From: Lentzea sp. NBRC 102530
Lineage (GTDB): Bacteria > Actinomycetota > Actinomycetes > Mycobacteriales > Pseudonocardiaceae
Reading direction: 5' to 3'
Length of the DNA stretch: 64,000 bases
NCBI RefSeq assembly: GCF_030269365.1
Contig: NZ_BSTF01000005.1
Span: 372,001-436,000, forward strand
A program made the translations under genes and the position numbers. Of the stretch, positions 1-7,123 are shown one piece after another (position 1 is the stretch's first letter; every line of letters starts with the position of its first letter). The notes under the pieces were generated by a model. It was given only the letters and a program-made list of their open reading frames with translations. It ran no database searches and was not told the DNA's origin.

Positions 1-16
1 ACCAGGAGTGACGTCG

Positions 17-721
17 ATGTCTGACTTCGTGGTTCCGTCCAGCGTGCATGTGACGCGTGGTGAGCGCGGGGACATGGTTCTGCTCAACGCTCACACCGGG
101 CAGTGGCACCTGCTGAACGAGACCGGGCGGGTCGTGTTCGACGAGCTTCGGCGCACTGGAGACCTCGGGTGTGCGGTAACGGCGTTGGAGGAGCGCTTTC
201 CCGCTGTCGACGCCGACGCGTTGCGGGTCGACGTGGACCGGCTGGTGACCGATCTCGTGGAACGGGACCTCCTCCGGCTGGCGCGGCACGCGGGCGGGGT
301 GTCCGTCGCGTTGCCGGAGCGGCAGGACGTCTCCGCAGGGCCGGGGAGCAGGGCGTTGGCGGTGGGGTGTCTGCTCGTGGCTGTGGTGCTGTTGAGGTTG
401 CCGTTGCGGGCGTCGATCGCCGTCGTGCTCCGGCTCAAGCGGAACCTGGTGCGCCGGCCCGCGACCGTCACCGAAGGCCTGGCGGTGCTCGAACTCGCGC
501 ACGCGATGAGCCGCTGGTTCCCCGGACGGATGGCGTGCATGGAGTTGTCGCTCACGACGGTGCTGATGGGTGCGGCAAGGCGGCAAGGGCTCGAGTGGTG
601 CTTCGGGCATTCGCGCGATCCGCTGACTTTTCATTCATGGGTCGAGTCCGGAGGAGTGGTCGTGCAGCGCGGCGACGACGAACCGGTGGCCGACACCTAC
701 CAGCGGGTGCTGGCGGTCTGA
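17..721 (+). CDS. PqqD-domain / lasso peptide B2 leader protease fusion
   Basis: This 234-residue protein joins two RiPP maturation modules. Residues about 5-95 look like a PqqD-type leader-recognition domain (B1 function), with the pattern 'vLLNahTGqwhLLNeTGrvvfdeL'. Residues about 110-145 are hydrophobic. Residues 165-215 match the transglutaminase-like fold of lasso peptide B2 proteases, with a probable nucleophile Cys174 in 'RMACMELSLT' and His206 in 'FHSWVE'. In the family, B2 removes the leader peptide before the cyclase forms the lasso ring. ATG at 17 is preferred over GTG at 8 because AGGAG at 4-8 is well spaced for it. Precursor and cyclase would lie upstream, outside the window. The family call is firm; the product being a lasso peptide is inferred. 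Confidence 0.8.
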   Translation: MSDFVVPSSVHVTRGERGDMVLLNAHTGQWHLLNETGRVVFDELRRTGDLGCAVTALEERFPAVDADALRVDVDRLVTDLVERDLLRLARHAGGVSVALPERQDVSAGPGSRALAVGCLLVAVVLLRLPLRASIAVVLRLKRNLVRRPATVTEGLAVLELAHAMSRWFPGRMACMELSLTTVLMGAARRQGLEWCFGHSRDPLTFHSWVESGGVVVQRGDDEPVADTYQRVLAV

Positions 722-740
722 GGACGCTGCTGTGGGCTGA

Positions 741-755
741 TCTGCCGTCAGCAGA
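741..755. promoter_or_regulatory. Putative PopR-type operator upstream of the clpP pair
   Basis: The near-palindrome TCTGCC-GTC-AGCAGA lies 43 bp before the first clpP start. The same half-site arrangement (TCTGCT-AGG-AGCAGA) precedes the popR-like gene. From memory, Streptomyces PopR was reported to bind TCTGCC-N3-GGCAGA, so the match in both sequence and spacing is notable. Binding itself is inferred. Confidence 0.6.
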
Positions 756-797
756 GAAAGCGGCGGAGCCACAACACCTTTCGGCATCGTCGGTGCC

Positions 798-1409
798 ATG
801 ACGACCGACAAGCTCTTCACCCCTGGGCTGCGCGAAAGGTTCTTCGGCCAGCGCGTCCTGATCCTCGACGGTGCGCTGGACGACGACAACGGCACCGTGC
901 TCATGACCCAGATGCTGTCGCTGGCCAGCGAGGACCCGCGCCAGGACATCGCCCTGTGGATCCACTCGCCGGGCGGCTCGGTGCCGTCCATGCTCGCCAT
1001 CCGCGACGTCATGCGCCTCGTGCCCTGTGACGTGGCCACGCTCGCGCTGGGCCTCGCCTGCAGTGCCGGGCAGTTCCTGCTCTCGTCGGGCACTCCCGGC
1101 AAGCGGTTCGCGTTGCCGCACGCCCGGATCCTCATGCACCAGGGCAGTGCGGGCATCGGGGGGTCGGCGGTGGAGGTCGAGGTGCAGGCCGACGACCTGC
1201 GTCACACCAGGGACACGGTGCTGAGGCTGATCGCCGAGGACACCGGGCAGTCGTTCGACCGGATCTTCACCGATTCCTTGCACGACAGGTGGTTCACCAC
1301 CGAGCAGGCGCTCGACTACGGGTTCATCGACCACGTGGTGAGCGACCTCGCGCAGGTGGTTCCCGTCCGCACGCACAAGCTGGGCCTGCACTCCGGAGCT
1401 GTCGCATGA
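798..1409 (+). CDS. clpP: ATP-dependent Clp protease proteolytic subunit, triad intact
   Basis: A 203-residue ClpP peptidase, normally a heptamer in a 14-mer barrel fed by ClpX/ClpC. The triad can be placed at Ser89 ('LACSAGQF'), His114 ('ILMHQ') and Asp163 ('LHDRWF'), so this subunit should be active. The Ser motif is an unusual ACSAG rather than the common AASMG. The stop overlaps the next gene's start (ATGA at 1406-1409), showing translational coupling to the second ClpP. The pair plus a convergent PopR-like gene resembles the Streptomyces clpP3-clpP4-popR locus rather than the housekeeping clpP1-clpP2. An operator-like palindrome sits upstream. No clear ribosome binding site was seen. Confidence 0.93.
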   Translation: MTTDKLFTPGLRERFFGQRVLILDGALDDDNGTVLMTQMLSLASEDPRQDIALWIHSPGGSVPSMLAIRDVMRLVPCDVATLALGLACSAGQFLLSSGTPGKRFALPHARILMHQGSAGIGGSAVEVEVQADDLRHTRDTVLRLIAEDTGQSFDRIFTDSLHDRWFTTEQALDYGFIDHVVSDLAQVVPVRTHKLGLHSGAVA

Positions 1410-1996
1410 GCACCTACACGATTCCGAACGTCATCACGCGCGACGCCCGCGGTGAGCGCGTCATGGACGTCTACTCGCACCTGCTGTCCGAGCGCATCGT
1501 CTACCTCGGCACCGGGATCGACTCCGGGGTGGCCAACGCGTTGATCGCGCAGCTCTTCCACCTGGAGGCGGACAACCCGGACCTGGAGATCAACCTCTAC
1601 ATCAACTGCGAGGGCGGCGATCCCTCGGCGATGCTCGCGCTGTACGACACCATGCGCTACATCAAGGCGCCGGTGGCCACCACGTGCGTCGGGCAGGCGG
1701 TGGCGGCGGGGGCGGTGTTGCTCGCGGCGGGGGCGGAGGGGCGCCGGTCCGTGCTGCCGCACTCGCGGGTCGTGCTGCATCAGCCGGCCGCTCAGGGGCG
1801 GGGCACCATTCCGGACCTGATCCTCGCGGCGGACGAGGTGGTCCGGGTGCGGACGCAGCTGGAGGCGATCCTGGCTCGCCACACCGGGCGTTCGACGGAC
1901 GAGTTGCGGCACGACACCGACCGCGACCGCGTGTTCGACGCGCCGGGAGCCGTCGAGTACGGGCTGGTGGACCGGGTGCTGGACCAACGGCCGTGA
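1406..1996 (+). CDS. clpP: ClpP-like subunit lacking the catalytic serine (ClpR-like)
   Basis: A 196-residue ClpP homologue with strong overall conservation ('NLYINCEGG', 'LPHSRVVLHQP', 'AVEYGLVDRV'). In the nucleophile motif it reads GQAVAAGAVLL where active ClpPs read GQAASMGAxLL. The serine position is Ala100 (codon GCG at 1703-1705). His125 and Asp174 are retained. It should therefore be proteolytically inactive, like ClpR subunits of mixed cyanobacterial and plastid barrels, and probably assembles with the active ClpP it is coupled to. The ATG overlaps the preceding stop by four bases. A complementary structural or regulatory role is inferred. Confidence 0.9.
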   Translation: MSTYTIPNVITRDARGERVMDVYSHLLSERIVYLGTGIDSGVANALIAQLFHLEADNPDLEINLYINCEGGDPSAMLALYDTMRYIKAPVATTCVGQAVAAGAVLLAAGAEGRRSVLPHSRVVLHQPAAQGRGTIPDLILAADEVVRVRTQLEAILARHTGRSTDELRHDTDRDRVFDAPGAVEYGLVDRVLDQRP

Positions 1997-2038
1997 CCGG
2001 TGTGCCCAGGGCCGTTGGGGGTGTCCTGGGCACACCGG
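1997..2038. terminator. Bidirectional terminator between clpP and popR-like gene
   Basis: A perfect 14-bp inverted repeat (1997-2010 with 2025-2038; arm CCGGTGTGCCCAGG) with a 14-nt loop starts right after the ClpP stop and ends 7 bp before the convergent popR-like stop. There is no T-run, as is common in high-GC genomes. Confidence 0.75.
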
Positions 2039-2044
2039 CCGCTG

Positions 2045-2407
2045 CTAGGCGGCCATCAGCGCGCCGACCATCGCCACCGGGCCGGACGGGCGTCCGACCG
2101 GACGCGAGGTGCGGAACTGGGTGCCCCCGACGACGCCTCCGCGCAGGTTGCGCACCTGGCCGGCGATCCCGATCAGGAGGTCCGCGAGGTCGATGCCCAG
2201 GGCGCCGGCCACCGCCGCGATCATCTCGCTGGACGGCTCCTTGCGGCCCCGTTCGATCTCGGACAGGTACTGGACCGAGATGCCGGCCCGGTCGGCCACG
2301 TCGACCAGGCGTTCGCCCAGGTCCTCGCGCGTCTCGCGCAGCTTGCGGCCCAGGGCCTCACGCCACAGGGGTTCCGGGGTGCGCTTGAAGTCCAGGATCT
2401 CCGCCAT
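2045..2407 (-). CDS. popR: PopR/ClgR-like XRE regulator
   Basis: A 120-residue protein with an XRE helix-turn-helix at residues about 15-75 ('VADRAGISVQYLSEIERGRKEP'), the signature of the ClgR/PopR group that activates clp genes in actinobacteria. It ends in '...VGALMAA'. As I recall, Streptomyces PopR is recognised by ClpP1P2 through two C-terminal alanines, so the same turnover logic may apply here: when housekeeping Clp is saturated, the activator accumulates and induces the alternative ClpP pair. It is convergent with the clpP pair, and a palindromic site TCTGCT-N3-AGCAGA lies about 40 bp upstream of its own start, suggesting autoregulation. The symbol rests on context and C-terminus, not on an alignment. 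Confidence 0.8.
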   Translation of the reverse strand: MAEILDFKRTPEPLWREALGRKLRETREDLGERLVDVADRAGISVQYLSEIERGRKEPSSEMIAAVAGALGIDLADLLIGIAGQVRNLRGGVVGGTQFRTSRPVGRPSGPVAMVGALMAA

Positions 2408-2446
2408 GTCGTCATGGTGACAGCACCACGAGGGCCCGCAGCCGCC

Positions 2447-2465
2447 GTTCTGCTAGGAGCAGAAC
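2447..2465. promoter_or_regulatory. Palindromic PopR-type operator upstream of popR-like gene
   Basis: GTTCTGCT-AGG-AGCAGAAC is a perfect 8-bp inverted repeat with a 3-nt centre, 40 bp upstream of the regulator's start. Its core matches the site in front of the clpP pair at 741-755. Autoregulation is inferred. Confidence 0.65.
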
Positions 2466-2616
2466 GACCGCCCCGAATCCACCCGAAGGTGACCGAAAGA
2501 CCGCTGAGCAGGCTCTTCCTCACAGTGCAACCCACACCGAAGAAAGAACATGAGACTGCTGATCGGCTAGGCGATCGCCTTCCTGTCACGGGGAGAGGCA
2601 GGCAGATGCAGACAGC

Positions 2617-2646
2617 TTGGCAGTGACTGACAGGTTGGCGTACGGT
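2617..2646 (+). promoter_or_regulatory. Promoter for leaderless SDR gene
   Basis: TTGGCA (2617-2622), an 18-bp spacer and TACGGT (2641-2646) resemble a housekeeping promoter. The GTG at 2653 begins 6 nt after the -10, which implies a leaderless transcript. Confidence 0.5.
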
Positions 2647-2652
2647 GTCGAC

Positions 2653-3444
2653 GTGGGAGTTGACTTCGGGAAGCAGACGGTGCTGGTCACCGGGGCGAGT
2701 TCGGGCATCGGCGCGGAGTTCGCGCGCCGGCTGGCGGCACGCGGGTCGAGCCTGGTGCTGGTCGCGCGCCGCAAGGACAGGCTGGAGGAACTGGCGGCCG
2801 AACTGCGCGCGAAGCACGGCGTGACGGTGCACGTCGTGGCGGCGGACCTCGCGCAACCGGGCATCGGCGCGCGGCTGGCGGGCGAGGTGGCGGAGTTCGG
2901 CGTCACGAGCCTGATCAACAACGCCGGGTTCGCGAACTTCGGGGCGTTCCACGAGAACGAGCCGGAACGGCTGCGGCAGGAGGTGGCGGTCGACGTCAAC
3001 GCGGTCGTCGAGATCAGCAGGGCGTTCATCGAACCGTTGCGCGCCAACGGTCACGGCTTCCTGATCAACCTGGCGAGCATGGCCGCGTACCAGGGCACGC
3101 CGTGGTCGTCGGTCTACGGCGCGACGAAGGCGTTCGTGGTGAGCTTCACCGAGGGGCTGTGGATCGAGTCGCAGGGCACCGGCCTGCGCGTCATGGTGCT
3201 CTCACCCGGCGCCACGCGCACCGAGTTCGCCGAGGTCTCCGGCATCGAGGAGATGATGGACGGGCTGAGGACGCAGACCGCCGGCGAGGTCGTCACGACG
3301 GCGTTCAAAGCGCTGGACCGCCGGGTCACGCCCGTCGGCGTCATCTCGGGCCGGATGAACCGCGTGCTGGCGTTCACCGGACGCCACTTCACCTCGCGCG
3401 CGATGGGGGCGAGGCTCATCGGGCGGATGTCGCGGCAGAGCTAA
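2653..3444 (+). CDS. Short-chain dehydrogenase/reductase
   Basis: A 263-residue classical SDR with the NAD(P)-binding motif TGASSGIG (residues 13-20), the NNAG motif, a catalytic Ser in 'NLASMAAY' and the YxxxK pair (Tyr155, Lys159 in 'VYGATKAF'). The family oxidises or reduces hydroxyl/keto groups; the substrate cannot be told from sequence. GTG at 2653 is chosen because it follows a promoter-like -10 element by 6 nt. In-frame starts further upstream would place coding sequence over that promoter. It is followed 10 bp later by a TetR regulator, which may control it. Confidence 0.85.
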   Translation: MGVDFGKQTVLVTGASSGIGAEFARRLAARGSSLVLVARRKDRLEELAAELRAKHGVTVHVVAADLAQPGIGARLAGEVAEFGVTSLINNAGFANFGAFHENEPERLRQEVAVDVNAVVEISRAFIEPLRANGHGFLINLASMAAYQGTPWSSVYGATKAFVVSFTEGLWIESQGTGLRVMVLSPGATRTEFAEVSGIEEMMDGLRTQTAGEVVTTAFKALDRRVTPVGVISGRMNRVLAFTGRHFTSRAMGARLIGRMSRQS

Positions 3445-3447
3445 AGT
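3442..3447 (+). promoter_or_regulatory. -10 element for leaderless tetR
   Basis: TAAAGT lies 7 nt before the ATG at 3455 and includes the stop codon of the preceding SDR gene. The spacing matches other probable leaderless genes in this window. Confidence 0.4.
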
Positions 3448-3454
3448 GGGCTGC

Positions 3455-4045
3455 ATGGAGAAGTCGGCGTCGCTGTGGGAGCGGTCGCGTCAGGCCGCGG
3501 TCGCCGAGATCGTCGACACGGCGCTGACCCTGTTCGAGGAGCAGGGGTACGAGGCGACGACCATGGCCCAGGTCGCGAGCAAGGCCGGGGTGTCGCAGCG
3601 ATCGCTGTTCCGCTACTTCGGCACCAAGGAGGACCTGGTCTGCAGCGACCAGGACGCACTGGGCGAGGTGCTGGTCGGCGCGGTCGCCGCGCAACCGGCC
3701 GAACTGTCCACCTGGGACGCTCTGCGGGCCGGTTTCACCGCGATCCTCGCCGCCTCGAACCACACCCCGCAACGGGTGCTGGAGATCTCGCGGCTCATCT
3801 TCACCACCGCGTCGCTGCGCTCCCGCTACTTCGAGAAGCGGCTGCGCTGGCAGCACGCGCTGGTGCCGGTGATCGAGCAGCGGATGGGCATCGAGTCCGG
3901 TGAGGTCCCGGACGCCCGCGCGATGGGGGTCATCGCCACGACGTTCGCGTGCGTGGACGCCGCGACGGAACTGTGGGTCCTGCACGGCGGCAAGGCCGAC
4001 GCGTTCGAACTGTACGAACAGGCGCTCGCCGCCGTGCGGGCCTAG
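3455..4045 (+). CDS. TetR-family transcriptional regulator
   Basis: A 196-residue regulator with an N-terminal TetR helix-turn-helix at residues about 10-57 ('[36 protein letters not shown]') and a ligand-binding all-helical remainder. It is likely a repressor acting on itself and perhaps on the SDR gene 10 bp upstream. ATG at 3455 fits a leaderless start after TAAAGT. Its stop shares the tetranucleotide CTAG with the stop of the convergent tctA gene, so there is no room for a terminator between them. The ligand is unknown. Confidence 0.88.
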   Translation: MEKSASLWERSRQAAVAEIVDTALTLFEEQGYEATTMAQVASKAGVSQRSLFRYFGTKEDLVCSDQDALGEVLVGAVAAQPAELSTWDALRAGFTAILAASNHTPQRVLEISRLIFTTASLRSRYFEKRLRWQHALVPVIEQRMGIESGEVPDARAMGVIATTFACVDAATELWVLHGGKADAFELYEQALAAVRA

Positions 4046-5538
4046 ACCGTCACCTCGGACTTCTTGCGGCGCAACCGAAGCACGACCGTCACCACCAGCA
4101 GCACGACCAGGATCCCGTAGGCGGTCGCCGCGAACGGGCTGGTGACGAGAGCGCTCAGGTCACCCTCGCTGATCTGCAACGTGCGCCGGACCTGCTCCTC
4201 CGCCATCGGCCCGAGGATCAGGCCGACGACCAGCGGCGCGACCGGGTACCCGTGCCGCCGCATGAAGAAGCCGATCACACCGATGACCAGCAGCACGATC
4301 AGGTCGTCCGTCACGAAGTTCACCGCGTAGGTGCCCAGCGCGGCGAACAACAGGATGCCCGCGTAGAGGTACGGCCGCGGGATCTGCAGCACCTTCACCC
4401 AGATCTTCACCAGCGGCAGGTTCAGCACGAGCAGCATCACGTTGCCGATGTAGAGCGACGCGATCAACGCCCACACCATCGGGCCGTTGTTGGTGAACAG
4501 CAACGGACCCGGCTGGATGCCGTAGCTCTGGAACGCCGCCACGATCACGGCCGCCGTCGCGGTGGTGGGCAGGCCGAGCGTCAGCAACGGCACCAGCACA
4601 CCGGCCGCGGCCGCGTTGTTCGCCGCCTCCGGGCCCGCGACGCCCTCGATCGCGCCCTTGCCGAACTCCTCGGGCCGCTTCGAGAGCTTCTTCTCCGCCG
4701 CGTACGACAGGAACGTCGACACGTCCGCGCCACCGGCCGGCACGGTGCCGATCGGGAAGCCGATGAACGTGCCGCGCAGCCAGGGCTTCCACGAGCGCTT
4801 CCAGAACTCGCCCGTCATCCACTTACCGCCGATCGGCACGACCTCGATCGGCCCGTGCCGCAGCCGCGACGCCACGTACAGCGCCTCGCCGACCGCGAAC
4901 ACGCCGACCGCCACCACGACCACGTCGATGCCGTCGGCCATCGTCGTGATGCCGAGCGTGAAACGCTGCTGCCCGCTCAGGGTGTCGGTGCCGATCAGGC
5001 CGATGAACAGGCCGAGCCCCAGCGACGCGAGGCCGCGCACGGGGGAGGACCCGAGCAGTGCCGCGACCGTCGTGAACGCCACGACCATCAACGCCACGTA
5101 GTCGGCCGGGCCGAGTTGCACCGCGACGTCCGCGATGGTCGGCGCCAGCAGCGTGAGCAGCACCGTGGCGATCGTGCCCGCCACGAACGAGCCGATGGCC
5201 GCGGTCGCGAGCGCGGCCGCACCGCGCCCGGCCTTCGCCATCTTGTTGCCCTCTAAGGCGGTCACGATGGACGCGGACTCGCCGGGGGTGTTCAAGAGGA
5301 TCGACGTCGTCGAGCCGCCGTACATGCCGCCGTAGTAGATGCCCGCGAAGATGATCAGCGCTGCCGTCGGGTCGAGCGTGTACGTCAGCGGCAGCAGCAA
5401 CGCCACCGTCATCGCCGGGCCGATGCCCGGCAGCACGCCGACCGCCGTGCCGAGCGTGACGCCCAGCAACGCGTACAGCAGGTACTCGGGCTGGGCGGCG
5501 GTCGCGAAGCCCTCCATGAGCATGGTGATGCTATCCAT
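4042..5538 (-). CDS. tctA: Tripartite tricarboxylate transporter permease, large subunit TctA
   Basis: A 498-residue polytopic membrane protein of normal TctA length, with the family's '[19 protein letters not shown]' and '[22 protein letters not shown]' signatures near the N-terminus. TctA forms the translocation channel of a secondary (not ATP-driven) tricarboxylate transporter with the small membrane subunit TctB and lipoprotein TctC. It is the last gene of the tctCBA operon and overlaps tctB by 8 bp. Substrate is probably citrate or a related tricarboxylate, inferred from the divergent CitA/CitB-like genes. Confidence 0.93.
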   Translation of the reverse strand: MDSITMLMEGFATAAQPEYLLYALLGVTLGTAVGVLPGIGPAMTVALLLPLTYTLDPTAALIIFAGIYYGGMYGGSTTSILLNTPGESASIVTALEGNKMAKAGRGAAALATAAIGSFVAGTIATVLLTLLAPTIADVAVQLGPADYVALMVVAFTTVAALLGSSPVRGLASLGLGLFIGLIGTDTLSGQQRFTLGITTMADGIDVVVVAVGVFAVGEALYVASRLRHGPIEVVPIGGKWMTGEFWKRSWKPWLRGTFIGFPIGTVPAGGADVSTFLSYAAEKKLSKRPEEFGKGAIEGVAGPEAANNAAAAGVLVPLLTLGLPTTATAAVIVAAFQSYGIQPGPLLFTNNGPMVWALIASLYIGNVMLLVLNLPLVKIWVKVLQIPRPYLYAGILLFAALGTYAVNFVTDDLIVLLVIGVIGFFMRRHGYPVAPLVVGLILGPMAEEQVRRTLQISEGDLSALVTSPFAATAYGILVVLLVVTVVLRLRRKKSEVTV

Positions 5539-6022
5539 CGAGGAACGGCACCCCTTCGAAGATCCCGGCGGGCAGCGAGAGACCCAGGCCGTACGCGAAC
5601 ACCACCTGCACGACCAGCGCGAGCACGATCGCGATCGGCAGCGCGCGCCACCAGGTCGCGCCGAGCGTCCAGGCCGCGCCGAAGAACAGCAGCGCTGCCG
5701 CGACCGGCCAGCCGACGAGGTCGATCAGCACCAGGTGCGCGATCAGCACGGCGACGAGCTTGCCCACGGTGATCCAGTCGGTGCGGACGTTCTCGTCGAC
5801 GTCCTCACCCTCCTCGGCCTCGCCGAGCTTGCCCCTGGCCGTCGCGATGATCGCCACGATGCCGGTCACGACGAGCAGAACTCCCACGGCGTAGGGAAAG
5901 GCGCGTGGTCCTACGACGTTGTCATCGCGCGCGGCGATCGTGGTCGCGTCGACCAGGGTGAAGACCCCGATCGCCGCGACCAGACCGCCGAACGCGTACT
6001 CCTCGAGTTTTGCCGTGATCAC
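5531..6022 (-). CDS. tctB: Tripartite tricarboxylate transporter small membrane subunit TctB
   Basis: A 163-residue protein with about four hydrophobic segments: '[16 protein letters not shown]', '[20 protein letters not shown]', '[20 protein letters not shown]' and the C-terminal '[20 protein letters not shown]'. Its length and position between tctC and tctA identify it as TctB. The GTG at 6022 overlaps the tctC stop (GTGA), giving translational coupling. The longer open frame upstream lies inside tctC in another frame and is not used. TctB is poorly conserved in sequence; the call rests mainly on topology and context. Confidence 0.88.
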   Translation of the reverse strand: MITAKLEEYAFGGLVAAIGVFTLVDATTIAARDDNVVGPRAFPYAVGVLLVVTGIVAIIATARGKLGEAEEGEDVDENVRTDWITVGKLVAVLIAHLVLIDLVGWPVAAALLFFGAAWTLGATWWRALPIAIVLALVVQVVFAYGLGLSLPAGIFEGVPFLDG

Positions 6023-6993
6023 TTCACGAGCCCGATGTCCTGCAGTGCGGGCTTCACGCGGCCGATCTCCTTGGCCATGAACGTGGAGAACTCGCTGCCG
6101 GTCAGGAACGTGTCCGTCCAGCCCTTCTTGGACAGCTCGTCCTTCCACTGCTGGCTCGCGTGCATGTCCGTGACGAGCTTGGTGAGCCGGGTCTTGGCCT
6201 CCGCCGAGATCGACGCGGGCGCGACGACGCCACGCCAGTTGATGAGCTCGACGCCGAGGTCGCCGAACGTGGGCGCGTTCAGGTCGGGCACCGGGTTCGG
6301 GCCGGACGTGCCGAGCGCGCGCAGCTTGCCCGCCTTGATCTGCTCCTTGTACTCGCCGACACCGGAGATGCCCGCGTCGACCTTCTTGCCCAGCAACGCC
6401 GCGAGCGACTCGCCGCCACCGGAGTACGGCACGTAGTTCAGCTTGTCCGGGGCGATGTTCTTCGCCTTGAGCAGCATCCCGGCGAGGATGTGGTCGGTGC
6501 CGCCCGCGGAACCGCCGGTGATCGAGACGCCCTTGCCCTTCTCGTTGACGGCGGCGAGCAGGTCGTCGATCGTCTTGTGCGGCGAGTCCGCCGGCACCAC
6601 GACGACCTCGTCCTCGGCCGTCAGCCGGGCGATCGGTGTGGTCTCCTCCAGCCGGGCGGGCGACGCGTTGGTCTCCACCGCGCCGACCATCACCAGGCCG
6701 GTGATCATCAGGTACGACTCGGAGCGCTCGTTCAGCAGCTTCTGCAGGCCGACCGTGCCACCGGCGCCCCCGACGTTGGTGACCTGCACCGAGTTCGCGA
6801 GCTTGGCCCCTTGTACCGCGGACTGCATCGACCGCGCGGTCTGGTCCCAGCCACCACCGGGGTCGGCGGGCGCCATGATCTCCAACTTCGCGATGGAGTC
6901 ACCGCCGCTCGCGCTCTTCGCCCCCTGACCGCATCCCGCGAGCACCAGCCCGGCGGCGGCGACCGCCACCGCTCGTCTCCATGCCGTGGTCAT
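6019..6993 (-). CDS. tctC: Tripartite tricarboxylate transporter substrate-binding lipoprotein TctC
   Basis: A 324-residue exported binding protein with a lipoprotein signal (lipobox LAGC, Cys21) and the TctC/Bug fold pattern: 'MAPADPGGGWDQTARSMQ' near the N-terminus and the central 'NYVPYSGGGESLAALLGKK'. It captures the tricarboxylate outside the membrane and hands it to TctAB. It is first in the operon, with AGGAG 8 nt before its ATG. Its promoter region (6994-7123) is shared with the divergent sensor kinase. Confidence 0.93.
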   Translation of the reverse strand: MTTAWRRAVAVAAAGLVLAGCGQGAKSASGGDSIAKLEIMAPADPGGGWDQTARSMQSAVQGAKLANSVQVTNVGGAGGTVGLQKLLNERSESYLMITGLVMVGAVETNASPARLEETTPIARLTAEDEVVVVPADSPHKTIDDLLAAVNEKGKGVSITGGSAGGTDHILAGMLLKAKNIAPDKLNYVPYSGGGESLAALLGKKVDAGISGVGEYKEQIKAGKLRALGTSGPNPVPDLNAPTFGDLGVELINWRGVVAPASISAEAKTRLTKLVTDMHASQQWKDELSKKGWTDTFLTGSEFSTFMAKEIGRVKPALQDIGLVK

Positions 6994-7054
6994 TCGAGCA
7001 CTCCTCGCCTCGTCGCGAACGTTGGGCGGGGACGCTAGGTAACTGGTGGGCGCC

Positions 7055-7094
7055 TCGTAAGGGTTAGGTCGTAAGTTCCGTATTGGTCGTTTAG
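7055..7094. promoter_or_regulatory. Direct repeats in the tctC / sensor kinase intergenic region
   Basis: TCGTAAG occurs at 7055-7061 and 7069-7075, and a variant TCGTTTAG at 7087-7094, in the relatively AT-rich 130-bp divergent promoter region. These repeats are candidate sites for the CitB-like response regulator. No binding data are available. Confidence 0.4.
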
Positions 7095-7123
7095 TTCGTG
7101 ACCTGTTTCACACCGGATGCGTC

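Noticed and set aside
1406..1996. Alternative serine nucleophile for the second ClpP (Ser115)
   Set aside because: It lies in the loop before the His motif, not at the position of the oxyanion-helix serine, so it cannot replace it.
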